A stretch of 64,000 nt of DNA from Branchiostoma lanceolatum (lineage: Eukaryota > Chordata > Leptocardii > Amphioxiformes > Branchiostomatidae). The position numbers and the translations under genes were made by a program. The notes beneath the pieces were generated by a model that was not told the origin of the DNA, did not search any database, and saw nothing but the letters and a program-made list of their open reading frames with translations. The stretch spans positions 9,728,910 through 9,792,909 of the forward strand of contig NC_089724.1 in assembly GCF_035083965.1 (NCBI RefSeq), written 5' to 3'. This document shows positions 1 to 13,800 of the stretch, one piece after another. The stretch's first letter is position 1. Each line of letters begins with the position of its first letter.

Positions 1-1003
1 ATTCCTTTTGTTCCCGTTCAGTTTGCTTTCGTATTGATTTGTTTCGGTGTTGGTTTTTTCCAACTGTTTGTTTCATGTCACTAACACCTGACGTTCCCAG
101 GAACTAACAAGTTCGGAAAGCTAACAGGAACTCACATTAAATTTTCACGGATTATATTTTATTAACAAAATAACAGTAATCAAAGCATTGAACTTGAAGC
201 TGGTCCACAGGAGTTCGAGCATCGAGACGGATTAACCACCATCGGCTGCATTTTTCCGGACCACGGTAATTTGATACGCAGTATGTTAACAAGAGAAGAA
301 ATACTGAAATAATATGATAATGTAAATTGCTGAAAGAAATCAGGAAATACAATCAAACTACGAAATGAAAGTTGCAAACATTAAAAGAGATAACGAACTT
401 TGTCGATGCAGCTCAGTTGTCCAGCATCCGAAACTTTCGTCTTGCCCGTATACATTTCTTGTCACCGACGGCAAACGAAGGACTACTGAGAAACGAATGA
501 CTACTGAGAAGAAACGTATTGCCTTAATTTAGTACTCCTAGATGGTAACCAGGGTGTTATGATGGTTATATCAATAAGGTTTTTTCAAACATTGCATTAC
601 TTTAACTGAATCTCGCACTGGATAAGCGCCTTTATTTGTAACGTTCAAAAACATGCTGCGACTTGACTAGTGACTATGGACTGACTATGGGATTCGGAAT
701 TATATTGTCAATTTATTTTCATTTAACGAATATGATTATGGAATATTGAAATATTCCTCCCAGTCTTACTGGTGATTCTTGCCACAGTTAAACCAATTGC
801 AAGCACTAAGTAGCGCAAAAATCAGCGCATATTTCCGCGCAAAGTGCAGCGATTTGGGCCATTAGAAGTTGACGGCTCCACGAAAAATTAAAAAAGAACG
901 TTTGTTCACAAACTGTTGGGATGTTTTCTAGTTTCAATAAAAATGCATCGCTTTTGTTTCCAATTGTAAGTACATGTAACAACCATTTTTTTTTCTTTTC
1001 CAG

Positions 1004-1157
1004 TGTCCCAACTAGGCTAGGAAAGATGTATGATGATGGCTCACGTGCTTTGTTAGCGTTGGCAAAGACGCCGTCAGAACAAAACGACGAGTCAACTAGT
1101 AGAAGTGCAAGGACAACACCCAGAGACCGGAGGCCTTCATCAAGGAAGCAGATAGAG
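1004..1157 (+). other. possible isolated coding exon, unrecognised
   Basis: A long pyrimidine tract ends in TTTTCCAG at 1003. An ATG at 1026 opens a frame reading MYDDGSRALLALAKTPSEQ and then a Ser/Thr/Arg-rich stretch, up to a plausible donor (ATAGAG|GTGGAT) at 1157/1158. The frame stays open upstream to 921. I recognise no family and found no partner exon nearby. It could be the start exon of an unannotated gene, a relic exon or chance. Confidence 0.25.
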
Positions 1158-1284
1158 GTGGATGTAAAAAAAAATTAAGAATAACAAAACATCAAACATG
1201 GTAATATAAACATAACATCATAAAAGATAAAAATAAATTAAAGACATGTTGACTGTAACAGTGAAAAATAAAACATAGAAATGA

Positions 1285-1365
1285 ATCGATGGGCTCGAAC
1301 CTGTAAATCTTGCCTGGTTAGGATTGATGGACAACAACACTACCAGGTGAGCTATCAGCGCTATT
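1285..1365 (-). repeat. tRNA-like relic (SINE head or tRNA pseudogene)
   Basis: On the minus strand a box A-like TAGCTCACCTGGTAGTG is followed by a box B-like GGTTCGAGCC at about tRNA spacing. The acceptor stem does not pair convincingly, so it is not called a functional tRNA. Confidence 0.35.
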
Positions 1366-1656
1366 CAAATTACGCTCGTTAGATCGTGTATATGATATGA
1401 GCACTTATCGTCTGTTAAAAAAAATCGCGTCAATTGTTCATATTATCACTTTGTTAGCGAACGACGACCAGCTGATATTTATTAATGAAACGAAATGTGT
1501 GACATGTTAGAATAGAATTGAACAAAACAAACAGAAACACGTAACGTTCGACCGTAGAACAATGCAAGTATAGTCATTACGGACTGCAGCTGTGGAACCC
1601 CACGTGATGGGCCGTTTGTATTAAAGTGGTTTGAAGGTATTGTTACCTCGCCGCAA

Positions 1657-1745
1657 TATTTAGCTCACCGCGATACGCCGCTTGCGTTTGCGAACAAATG
1701 GCTGCCGTACGGCGCCGCGAGCTGTAGGTTCGATTCCGGGTTTAT
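1657..1745 (+). repeat. tRNA-like relic
   Basis: TAGCTCACCGCGAT resembles box A and GGTTCGATTCC is a good box B about 55 bases downstream. There is no clean acceptor stem. This is probably a tRNA-derived retroposon or pseudogene. Confidence 0.35.
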
Positions 1746-3233
1746 ACTTCCGCGTCCTTTAAATGAATTTCCTTGGTTATTGAGAACTTATCGATGTTTC
1801 CTCGTTTATAATATCTTAACTATGCTTCCCATACTTGCCGATTACAGAATTCTACAGAAATATCGTTCCTTTTAATATCTTTTTTTTGCCGGTTGCAATA
1901 AAAGCTTTATTGACAAAACAAACAGTACAGCGAGTTCGGCACGTTCTACTACAAACTACGTACAAACTAAGTCTTTTAACCAAGCAATAAAAGTTAACAT
2001 CCGTAAATATCAAATATGGTGCTGGAGAACAGCTGATCGATTATCGTCTGAAGTTTCCTTTTTATTAAGCTGCGTGCCGCGACGATCATGTGCTTGTCTC
2101 TCGGCTGTCAATCATGCAGTGTCCATGGTAACCAGTACCGCGGCTACCCGTCAATCAACGCCGTTGCCATAGTTTCATCCAAGCCGGGGAGTCCCCTCGC
2201 CGTGTTTGTTACTTGTTGCCTTGACGACAGGCATCGGAAGTCTGTGGGAAAAAGAAACGACGTATTACCGACAAATTTGTCGGGAAACATGGGTTTCTTA
2301 TCAGGAATTTCGAGACCATCGAAAAATCACCGTGTGTATGTCGGGAAATGTACATCGACCGATGCAACACCGATGGTGCTCCGACCAGCCTATTAAAAAT
2401 CCGGAGGACAACTGTTAACGTTTCCCGATACATTCCCAGAGAATTGTGACTATGTGTTCCCGACATGTTTCCAGTGTATACCCGAGCACTGTGTACGAAC
2501 TTCGCAAATTCCATATTTTACAAACCTCCATCCTTCATAGAAATCAAAAGATCGTAAAATATGATTGTTCAGCTTTTTTCTGACCTAGTATAGTCAACTG
2601 TTTGTGTCTTCTATCAATGTGGAGACCGTAACAAAACAGCCGTTCTGGGTGCCCCATATGGCGGCCGTCATAGCGTGTTTCCTGGCTTGTTGGGGCCCCA
2701 AATGGGGTATACCGGTATACCCATACGGGTACCTATACGGGTACGGGTACCTATACAGGGTTTTCCCCTTACCCATTACAGGCCCGTTGTGTAACACAGT
2801 GGCGGCACCGTGTAGCCGTTGCTTGAGAAACGTTCGTAAACTGGGGGGTCTTTCAACGTCGAACTTTCCCGATCATAACGTACTCCCTGTCAACAAAATT
2901 TTTCACGACACTCAAGACACTGTACTACGTGGTTGCAGGCCTTGGAACACTTGTATGCTGTGAACTGATTTTATGCGTACTCTGTAAACAGTTTAGCGGC
3001 CATGTTTGTAGGCAGCTGGGGAAAACATTTCCTCGCTCGTCGATAATGGGTCATTTCCAGTAGGTGAAATTGGATTTTGTAGCGAAAAGGATGTGGGGCT
3101 GGAGACTCTTTGCATATAATAAAACAGTGATCAGACGACTTCGCATTCCTTGGAAATTTAGAGACCGTCGGACACCGAAAAACTTCGCTGCAGGGTGAGC
3201 ACCAACATGGCCGCCCACGGAGGGCAGGGGTGA

Positions 3234-3340
3234 TGACGTCACGTGAATACGCGGAGTACCCTTGGCGTACTGTTCACTCTATTTGGCCGACTTCTACTAT
3301 TTTCCCAGCGATCCACGGAGCCTGGTAGAGGCTATATAAA
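3234..3340 (+). promoter_or_regulatory. CRE/E-box plus TATA box, promoter-like module
   Basis: A perfect CRE octamer TGACGTCA (3234-3241) overlaps a perfect E-box CACGTG (3240-3245). About 90 bases downstream lies a strong TATA box, TATATAAA (3333-3340). Its orientation would drive plus-strand transcription starting near 3365, about 1.46 kb before the SLC6 start codon. It may serve an upstream non-coding exon of that gene. It also lies just beside the hAT-like element starting at 3384. Confidence 0.4.
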
Positions 3341-3383
3341 GGCGGAACTAAAACTCTCAAATAGTGTTAATTACTCTGAGGTT

Positions 3384-3792
3384 GTGCTGCATACCTAAAC
3401 TCCGGACCTAATTATAAACTGGACTTCTAAAAATGTTTAGGTCCAAGTCCAACAAAAACCTAAACGTCAGGAACCAAGTCCGGACTTGCAAAAAAGTATC
3501 TCTCGCTTATATTCTCCTTTTTGTTCAAAACCATCTAAACGTTAAAACCTTAGATCGTGAAATTTGCACTGGAAAAAGACGAAAACGTTGTTTTTGTGCT
3601 TATTACTCAGCTTTTGTGTTAACTACTGACTGTATGTATATTTTTTCAATTTGAATGTCAACTTGATGTCAACATTTAACACGTATCCACACGCCACGGT
3701 TTCAAATCCGGATTTATAAGTCCGGACCTGAACCTGAACCCCTGGACTTGAATCCGGACCTGAACCTGAACATAAGTTTAGGTATGCAGCAC
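3384..3792. mobile_element. non-autonomous hAT-like element with inverted ends
   Basis: The ends are inverted copies: GTGCTGCATACCTAAAC at the left and GTTTAGGTATGCAGCAC at the right. Subterminal CCGGACCTGAACC blocks match those of the 41137-41957 element, which has a clear 8-bp target duplication, so both belong to one family. No clear target duplication remains here. No transposase is encoded. Confidence 0.6.
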
Positions 3793-4824
3793 TACTCAAT
3801 TTTCAATGCATGTCTCAATTTTCTGGCATAGACAAAGGAGGTTAAATACAGAAGATAGACATCATGTAGTGATCACACATCAACAACGCGAATAACCCGA
3901 TAATAGTTTCGACACACCCTGCGTCTGATGGAGATAGATATCGAGCTGTTTCCTTTACTTGTACCGTTTACGACCAGTCAACTGGAAATGAACTTAATGA
4001 AGTCATGCTTTTACTTTTATCTTCGAACAAACGGGTCCTGTGCTTGAGGTAGAGCTGGCACACTTTATCTCGCTACATACTGGGCGCTGGGCCAGTTTTC
4101 CCCACAACGCCATTGACGCCTTTAGTATCTCCAAATCATGGCGATATTGGAAAGTTTCTGTCATGTTCTTTAATTCAGCTGACACTCCCTCACAACAGAT
4201 TATAAAATACTAGGAACTGTCGGCATGTTTCTTTGTAGTTTTATCTTCGCTCGTGACTTTCTATCGGAAACGCGCGCACGCGTCCTTTTTTTGTACGTGA
4301 TACCGTAGAAGCAAGGAAGTTCAGTAAAGATTTATTTTACTTTCAAGGCAGAGAAAAGGGAGAGAACTGAAAGAAATGGCGAAGTACAAAGAAAAGGAAT
4401 GATGAGTGAAAAATATGTACATTAGAAAAGAAAGCAGAACAGCAACAAGGAACGAAAAGGAAAAGAGAGAAAGGAAAATAAAGTGGGATAAGAAGCAGCC
4501 CCTGTAGACCGCGACGCCTCCACCGATGGAGTTAACGAACCGCCCCCACCGAAATATTATTTCCATCTGGCCTTACTTTGCTGGCTGTCCCGGTTTCCGG
4601 CTGGAGGAAGGAAGGCCTCTGGTGCTGGGAGTGTGCCACAGTGAAGCACAGATAACGGACGCCCCTGTCTCTTACGCCTTTGACTTTGACCCTGAACTGA
4701 CGCAGCGTTTACACGGCGTGTAGAACTTCGCAGTGGGGCACAGGACAGTCGGGCGGGTCTTCCAGGAAGAAGGCGTGAGGAAAACGGGAGGAAGAAAATC
4801 GCCTATTTCCCGAACTCACTCAAA

Positions 4825-7800
4825 ATGGAGACCTCGGCGATCGAGATGGAGGAGCACCACGATCAAGCCGAGAACGGGAAAGATTTGGGCCAGGTAAGTT
4901 GTTGAACAACGTGATCACAAGTTTGTAGAGATATTTGGTTTGTTTGATGTTGAATAAGCGGCTGTCTTATAATTATTTTCACAACAACGTGCTGCTCACT
5001 GTATACAAAAAGCGCAACAGTTGGTTTTCGTACACCCACAAAAACAAAGGCGACCAAATTACACGCTGAACGGGCCTGCCACGACCTTGGTGTCGGCATG
5101 TCCGGAAAATTCGCCCCTCTCTTGTGCTGGGTCCCTAAGGGTGGTAACGGTGCCTGCTGGCGACTTTGAACGTGACCTGATTTAATGGAGTGATCCCAGC
5201 CTTACTTGTGTCAACAGTTAAGGAGGGGCGGGGACATTTCCACGGTTTGGAACTAGCCTGAGATATTTGCTGAAAGGAACATACCAAGTCACATTTCCTC
5301 CACTTACACGCTAGCCTGTCATTTTTCTTAGACTTCAAACTCACAGCGTCTTTAAAATATGACCCTGGGAAGAAGATCTTAAATAGACCTACTCCAAACC
5401 TTTGCGCAGAAAAGAAATCGCACTGAACTTGACGTAACTTGTAAAGGAAGTACATGTATTTGGTGTGTACTTGTGAAAATCTTTAAAATGTGATCATGGT
5501 TGCCAAGTTTTCCTTTCCAGTGTACAGCAGACATGGCAAGGGGATTTACCATGTGTTCTGAGGGTCAGCAAAGGAAATATGCTTGAAATTTTTGTTGGGT
5601 CAACAAAGATTTGATACATGGAGGAATGACTATTAAAATGATAAGAGAGAGGACCAAGAAAATATTTAAAATTTCAACTTAAGAAAAGCAGTTGCTAGCA
5701 TATTAAACAGATAAATGAACAGCTAAACACAGTTGAATACATTAATGTCTCCAGCTTAAAAATATTCTCAGTCCCACACATTTTTTGGAGCCAATGTTGT
5801 TAATTTTCATCGTTCAATATGTCATTTTATGCTTATGAAAACACAGTTCCTTCAATTTCATGTTGTGAAGTTCAAATTTTTCTGGGTGAACTTTTTGTCA
5901 GTCCCAACAAGCAGATCTCCATCCCAGGATGGAGGAATGGGTCCAGGAGACAGATCTGGTCTATTGGCATGTTTTTTGCCATATTTGGCAGGGGAAACAG
6001 TGGATTCTATCAAAAATAATGTGGCAGATCTGGAGGGATTGGTACACATACAGAGACTTAATTAACCCATTCAAGAATAGAAGAGGGATCTTCTCTAATC
6101 CTCATGTGATAAGTTATCTGTATTTTGGCTACTACCATGTGGTTTTTATCTGTCACGATGGTCACACAGTTGCAGTAACATGTGATTGGTGTCATCGCCT
6201 GTTTTCTACTGTCTGTCACTAGATAGACCTTACTGAGGACATCAGATACATTGTATGTCAGCCTTCTATACATATCAATTAGACATCAACAACAGTCAAG
6301 ACCATATCAAATGTGTAGCAGTTGTTGAGAAATGTATCACCTCATACCATAAATGTATAAAGAAACCAGAGATATGAGAGGGTCTGCATGGGGGGTGCCG
6401 ACAACGCTTTACACTAAATTCAGAACAACCCTTAATGTTTTTATCATGTCACATTCCAAGCATATTCATGCATCTAGTGGTCAAATTGATCCAAAACCTT
6501 TAACCTTGCTGTCAGAGTAGATTAGATTAGACCCCTTCATACATGCCCTCTGTCCAGTTTATATGTCAGAGAGGTGGCAGGGTTGTAGAAGTTCTAAAAA
6601 ATTCACTCACATAAAAAGTCTACTCGCCCGAACCAACTTTTCACTGTCCAAAATTTGAATGACATTTTTCAATGCGTTTATTTTTCAGTAAAAATATCTG
6701 TCAGTGATACTTGCTGGGACGGCTCATGATGTTTGCATATTACTGTATCAAAACCAATATTTGGAAGGCTAGGTTCAGCTTGTAAGTTATAGCTTTATGG
6801 GCATCTGACAAGCTTCTAGGGTTGGTCAATGGGCGAGCCGTTAGGAGCGAAGTCAGGCTTGTGGACAGATATCTACCAACATCTACCCATGGAAAAATTG
6901 CAGCCATGGAAAAATCGCACTGCCCCAATCATGACAGTATGGTAGGACATGCACTTGCCCGATTTGCACATGTTGAAAATTGTGTGCACATACTGAATCA
7001 TCACTCCTAAAACGCCTAACACCAGGAAAAATAAATTTGACACTTTTCTATGTTGTCCATTACAACGTTTCTTGCGCTTGACTTTGATCAGTGGAAATGT
7101 AAAGAGTTACTCCACTGGACACAATCAGGTTAATGGACTCAATCCTACTGATTTCCCCAGGCCCTTTCTTGTCATCATTTCCACCAGGTGTGAACGATAT
7201 GTATTAGAACCAATTGTAGATGAAAGTGTCCACCTGTTGAATCTGGTGGCTATCAGCACAATTACTTTTCTGCATTAGCAACACGTCGTCTGTCTAAGAA
7301 CAGTCAATATGGCAAAGATAGTCTAGAATTGTTGTGACAGTGTGGTTCAAGCGCCACTTACTGACCATGCAGTCTAACTGGTCCAGACTTTTAGCCTAGT
7401 GGAAAGCATGTTGGGCTTTGCTAGCGGCCCGGGTTCGATTCCCGGGAGCCAGGAGACTGCACTACTCGCCCCATGCGTTTCAGTGTGCACCACACTTTCT
7501 TTTCATCCCGTACTGCAATTTGCCAATGATCTCTGAGCAGCTGTAGAAAGGCCTGCTGCTCCATAGAACAGAGAGCTTGAGAAACGAGCCTTTCTACATC
7601 TGCTTGGAGATTATCCATAAGGTTCATAAAGCTAGTAAACCAAACTTATGCAACTTGTCTCCTTCACACTTTTTTTAGAGCAGCATATTGTTTGGAATTT
7701 TTGCTTCCTGTGTGATTCCAATCTAGCCTATACACAACACAGAGTCTACCTCAGTTCTATGTCACTCTTCACTGTGTAGTGTATGGAAACACTCTGGAAT

Positions 7801-10800
7801 GCAGACAAAGGTGGATGTCTGCCACTTGTTTATTTTGGTCCCACCACAAACTCTTGGAACTGCTAACAATAACATAGATAGAAACAAAATCCCATTCAAA
7901 TCAATAGCTTCCTATGGAGGCCACACACGGAAAATGTACACACAAAGTGAGGGTCAATTCTTGTAGTGTCAGTGCTTTTGGTGAGTAAGGATTTTGATGG
8001 GGTAAATTCTGCGCTGCCAAAGGTATGAGAATGCTAGTATTCCATTCTTGTCCATGAATTGATGATTGATATATGTTAAATCCAGATATCTAGAAACTTG
8101 TAGATTTTTGTTTTACCAGCTGCTCTTCTCAGTAATAAAAATTCTTATTTTCTCTTCTTTAAGAATCTCCTCACCTGGATCAGTTTAACTTGTGTGATAC
8201 AGGTTGTTTTTACTTCTAATTCTAAGGGGAAGTACTGTAAATGCATTTAACTTCGCATGGTTTTTTTTTCGCGCTAAAGAGAAAATGGAGTGTTTGCGGT
8301 GGGTTTAAGTTCGTGGCAGCACTATAGTCACATACTGCTACAGTATTGGACAAAAATGTTTGCGGTGGGTTTATGTTTACGGTGAAACGGTCGCAGCGAG
8401 AACCGCAAACATAAAACCACCGCAAACATTTCTGCATCTACAGTAACCAGTTTCTGTTTGTGAACTAACCTGTCCTCTACCCATGTTTGTACCAGAGTCT
8501 CGCTGTCAGCCCCTGGTTAATGCTGTGTTTACGTCTTGGGAAGAAGGTTTACCCCAGTCCCAGCTCACTTGACCCAGATCTACCCTTACTAACCCACAAG
8601 ATTGAAAAAAGATGTTTTGCAAGAAGCGAGACACAAGATTAACACTCTAAGGCCAGACTGAGTTGAACAGACTTTCTCACTTCCAAACATATTCGGATGA
8701 TGTCTTCTAGCATCATCTCAGACATGGATTACGTTATAACATGGAGCATATATACATGTCTTGAAATTTCTTGGCCAGAGCAGAATGTTTTGGTCATATT
8801 GTGGCCTTTTCTCAGGGATGTGTTCTCAAATATTGTTCACCAAAAATATTCAGTTTGGTATCTTTTATTGAACCATGATTTGCACATTTGTTGCTAGTAT
8901 AAGTGAGAGATTACAGCATTAGCTACTGTATTGTTGACGTATCAGGTTTCAATTAATATAGTTTACATTCCTGACATTCACAGTTTCTTAGCTCACAGGG
9001 AGGGCACCTTAATAGCAATTAAGGTTGTCACTTACGTTGTGTTATTTTTTCTCTTGACCCCTGATTTGAATACTTTTTCTCTTGACCCCTGATTTGAATA
9101 CGGTAAATTCTGATAACCCATCCATATTGGTTAGACATCTTACCTGGAAATCATAATAAGATAAATTTCATATTGCCATATGCAAATGCAAAGTTGGAAG
9201 AAAATGTCGTAAGCCGTAGTTACTGTTGCAGACAGTTTTTTTGTTGTTACAGTTGAAAGAAGCTGTTAAAAGATTTCTGGAAGGATGTAAAGCAGATCTA
9301 GCCTTCACAGATCCACAGGAAACAAACAATGGCTTCCTTGTACTTGAACCAAGCCAGGCTTTTCCCCTTATAAATGAAATGCCCTGGTCATGCCCCAGTA
9401 GGGCTCAGGGTCCCTTGTATGTATTTAGCTGTGTTGAATGCCTCAGAAATTCAGCAGTCTGGCTTCACGCATGAATGGGTTGTGTTAAACATGCAGGCTG
9501 CTGACAAGAGGGCCTAGCGTGGGGAAAGTCACAAAGGTTTTTCTTTTTTCAGTGATGCGTAGAATTAATGCTATAGCGAAGATACGTTTGGAAAAATGTA
9601 TTGTAAATCTTATGAACAACTTTTCAGAGATGGTTGTGGTAATGTTTAAACTCGAGCATATTGTCTACTACAAACCACCTTATATTTACGATATACCGTT
9701 TGGAATATAAGCTGCAGTACAAGTAATAATGAGATCCTAGATCTCTTTGGTCTTCATCGGTCACAGATAGTCATTTGGTCACAAATTCTGATTTCTGTGA
9801 TTATTTTTTTCCTTAAGTGTAATTTTTAGCAGACCTTTGGTGTTTTACTGTATATACATTGTATGATGAAAGGTTTCAGTTTTTGATATAGAAATTGTTG
9901 GATTATTGAGTGGCACAGATGAAAACAGTCTTGCCTTCAGTCGCACTAGAACTGCTGTTTGTAGGTAGGTCCCAAGAAATAGTATTATAGATATGTTGAA
10001 AATGTTATTTGCACTCCTCCAAGAATAAAAGGAACATTTACCTAATAATTTGATATTGCAAATGTAAGAGGGACTTATTTTATGTTTGTTTGATTGATTG
10101 ATTGCATGATATAAAATATTCTTCTGGAGTAACATATTGAACTGTGAATTCATCCCTACTTGGGAATTCCCCTTTTCTCAGTGGTAACAGTGCGGCTTTG
10201 TAGTTTGTACCTGACAAAAGCAGCAGCCTTTCAGTGGCCTCCGTTTCTTCCAAGAAACAGATCAACTGGATAGAATATGAAGGACTTACAAATTGGCTTT
10301 CATTTCTGGTGCTGTACATGTGATGATGAACCAAATTGATCTAATTCAGAGATGCGGTTTGAAACGGACCCCGTGGCAATATGCACAGTAACTTCTTTGT
10401 ACATCGGCCAGAGATGAAATTTCAAAGGCACAGAGATTCCCTTGTGAAATGCATAAGAGCTGCTGCTGATGTTGACATGAACACAATATTTCTTGGCCTT
10501 GTAGTTGTACACATCTTATGAAGTTCCAAGCTAGATTGAAAAGCATTGGAGAAGGCTCACTGAATAATAAATTCCAGAAATTTTGACTCTGAGATTTCTT
10601 CTTGTCTAGGCTTGTTGCAGTTGCATGAATTTTTGTCAGTTCAACTTATATATTAATTAAAACCTATAGTATACAGATTTCAAAAGCTCATTGTTTGTAT
10701 TGGAGCTGGACCACAAAGTGGGAGGGGCTGGGAATGAAAAGGAGAAATATATACAGATAAAAAAAAGCTCCTTTCACAATCATCATAGTCTTATATTAGA

Positions 10801-13800
10801 TATGAAATATCTGACCATTTTAGACAATGGAGTACATAATAATGGTATATGGGCTATTTTGCAATTGCCATTGTGCCCCTCTTTTTTCTGCAATAGCCTC
10901 TAGATCACATTCATCGGGCATCATAATTCTGGTATCACAAAGCAAAAATGGCACAGTCACTGTGCCAGTGTGAGTTTGAGAGACTTTAGAATTTTGCTGT
11001 CGAATAGCTCAGCTAATATCTTCTTTAACGTTCCCCATTTTGTACGCATAATGGCTTGAAAGGAAAGATGGAGTCTTTAGTATTCTCAGTAAATCCTTGC
11101 AACAGCTGTCAGTTCTGAATCAGATTATCCCTATTCTTATTCTTATCGGCTAATGTCTTCCTGTGGTGTTTAGTACATACCCATGTAAACCAGTCTCTAT
11201 CTATGCTACACCTAAATAAGGCCGGTTTGGTTGCCCCGGATGAGACAGAAATCTGTTTCACATATAAAGAAGGAAAACCTATTTTTGTGGGAAACAATAT
11301 GGTAAGTAGGTTTTATATACTTTTAAATGAAAGGACCTAAATGTGGATGTTCATAACGTATTGCAAAGAGCTGTGGAAAAATGAAGCTAGCTGGGCCTAA
11401 TGGCCTACTAGTCCACCTTGTTACTGTTAGTTTCTCCACATGCCTGTCTTTCTCTAATAGTAATATCTAAGCTTATGAAGAAAGGCAAAATCATTTATCA
11501 AGCTCCTGTGTATCATGTACAGACTGATATTATGAAAAATACGGGTTTCGACATGTAACCTCCATAACATTAATCTGCCGGGTTACAAAAATCTGCCACT
11601 TTGAAAAACAGTAGGTTTGAGAGATCTCTAGTGCAGCACCTCAGGTATGCACAGTTTAGATAATTTTTCATACAAAAGTGCATTGTACTTGGGGACGTTG
11701 GATTGGAGATCTGTTTGGGTGTATCTTTACAGGTTGGCAGAATTACCATATGTACCCTTGTGGAATTATGTTAGTACATGTAGATGTTACAGTAGTTGCC
11801 AACTTCAATTTTGTCAATTTGTGGGTTCTACATACCTGTAATAAGCTATTATAAGTTGTGTCCAAACTTGTAGATCCTAGATAAAGTACATGTAAATATA
11901 GACAAAGAAGAACCAGATACCAGGAACATTGGATACCTATAAATGGGTACATATCTCCCATGACTATCTCATTGACAAAGGGACTTTTGGGAATAGTCTA
12001 TCAGCCCAGCAGTGACCCCAAGTGACCTCTAACAGCAGCATACAAGTGATTCCAATTTCACTACTTGTAGGGACTGTCCAGTAATAGCTTGGAGGAGGAA
12101 AGATGGTTAACATTAGAACACCTACGATGAAAATTTTGATTATTGTTTGACATGTATACGGTTAGATGTAAAAGCTATGACAGACAAAACTTCATAACCT
12201 ACTTCTATTGCCATGTATTTTCTTTGACCAGAAAGTCTGGTACATGTACCACTACATTGTAAGTTTTGAGAATAACAAGTTGGCAGTTGTGTGATGCAGC
12301 AGTGTGGTAACAAGAAGCCAAGGGTCAAGTACCGTATTGTTGACAAACACCGTACCTGTCACTGTTATGTGGTCAGGCTGTGCAGACTTTAGTAGGAATC
12401 TAGGATACTGTAAATGCATTTAAGTTCGTGTGTTTTTATTTCGCAGTTGAAACAATAGTAGCGCTACAGTCATAGGTGGGCAACAAGTTTCGCTGAAAGT
12501 TCACCGCGAAAACTTCGAACGTAAAACCACTGCAAACACTTCAGCATTTACAGTATCACTGCATGTATTGTTAGTTGACCAAAATTGTTATTTTTAGCTG
12601 TGCAATGTGTGTATGCTGCCTGAACAATGGGAAATAACCAGCAAATCACCATGGATTTCATGCTCAATTTATCGTGAACAAATTACACACATGCTAGAGC
12701 AGTTACTTCTTTCAGAGGTTTTATTGTCCCTTTTTTAAGTTGCACAAAGCACACAAATAGGTATTCAAGTTGGAGCAAATTCTGTTACAAGTGGAGATAG
12801 GCAGGACTGTATATATAATATTCTTTGAAATCTGTTTACTCATTGTTTTCTCTAGTATGAATTATGACCCACCACAGTCTGAGCCAACTGCTTGCAGAGC
12901 TGGTATGCTACACCAGTTGGGTTTCTTTTGTGGCCAATTGCAATATAGATACAGATATACATATTTAGAGTTAGACCAACAATTGTGCAGAGATAACATA
13001 CATGTAGCCTGAACTACAATTTTGTTTATACATGACTAAGATGAGATAATGCTAGCAGAACCCGAACTTTGTTGTGCTTTTTTTTCCTGAGTTCAATTGG
13101 CATTCCTTATGGTGGCAGAACATCTATGTAAATCCTATCAGCTTCATGCAGAGGTCTGACACTGGTGTAGTTTTCCATCCAAAGCTTCCTACTGTGCCTG
13201 TCAAGGCAGATAACATGACCCAAATGTCAATCAGCTTGGCAAGCCAAGATAGCCAAGGGGGGAACCGTTTCATCTTTGGAAGAACGCAGAACGCTTCTGG
13301 GCTCAAGCCTGCAGCTTCTATGGATCTGTGAAGGCAGTTGCCTGCATGCTTTGTATTCTGTTAAGTTGTATCTCTGTGACTGATGTTTTTTGCAGGTTGC
13401 CACATTTGTTTTCTGATATCAGACTCTTACCACTTACAAAGATGTTTTCTGTGACTTCTAACACTCCACATCGCTTCTGTCTCGGATCTGTGAAGGCAGT
13501 TGGCAGCAATTGCTTTCGTATCTGTAGTTGTATCTCTGTGACTGATGCTTTTTGCTGGTTCCCACAATTGTTTTGTGATATTAAACTCTTACCACTTACA
13601 AAGATGTTTTTGCGACTTCTAACGCTTCACATCGCTTCTGTCTCCTCCAGGCCTCGGATGCTGCAGTATGTAGTTGTATCTCAGTGACTGATGTTTTTGC
13701 AGGTTCCCACAATTGTTTTCTGATATCAGACTCTTACCACTTACAAAGATGTTTTCTCCGACTTCTAACGCTTCACATCGCTTCTGTCTCCTCCAGGCCT

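Larger units (their letters stand above)
1..4824. other. 5' intergenic region, mostly non-coding
   Basis: No recognisable complete gene. The stretch holds two tRNA-like relics (about 1285-1365 and 1657-1745), a possible isolated exon (1004-1157), a short CG-rich tandem of ACGGGTACCTAT-like units (2700-2760), a CRE/E-box plus TATA module (3234-3340) and a hAT-like inverted-repeat element (3384-3792). The part nearest 4825 is presumably 5' UTR or promoter of the SLC6 gene. The open frames seen here lack family resemblance. Confidence 0.6.
4894..13317 (+). other. SLC6 intron 1 (first 8.4 kb)
   Basis: AT-rich intron running to the repeat array at 13318. It contains two copies of the ACTGTAAATGC foldback family (8233-8444, 12407-12554), a tRNA-like relic (7391-7455) and an exact two-copy duplication of about 29 bp at 9047-9103. 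I see no conserved coding exon. An open stretch at 9226-9474 behind a TTGTTACAG acceptor resembles no family. Confidence 0.6.

Noticed and set aside
4526..4723. 65-codon ORF just before the SLC6 start
   Set aside because: No family resemblance, and a stop lies before 4825; probably 5' UTR or promoter sequence.
7391..7455. Functional tRNA gene
   Set aside because: T arm and box A are good but the acceptor stem cannot form; the same applies to 1285, 1657 and 14339.
9226..9474. Possible extra exon in SLC6 intron 1 (TTGTTACAG acceptor)
   Set aside because: Exon 1 joins exon 2 in phase without it, the sequence matches no SLC6 part, and no good donor closes it.
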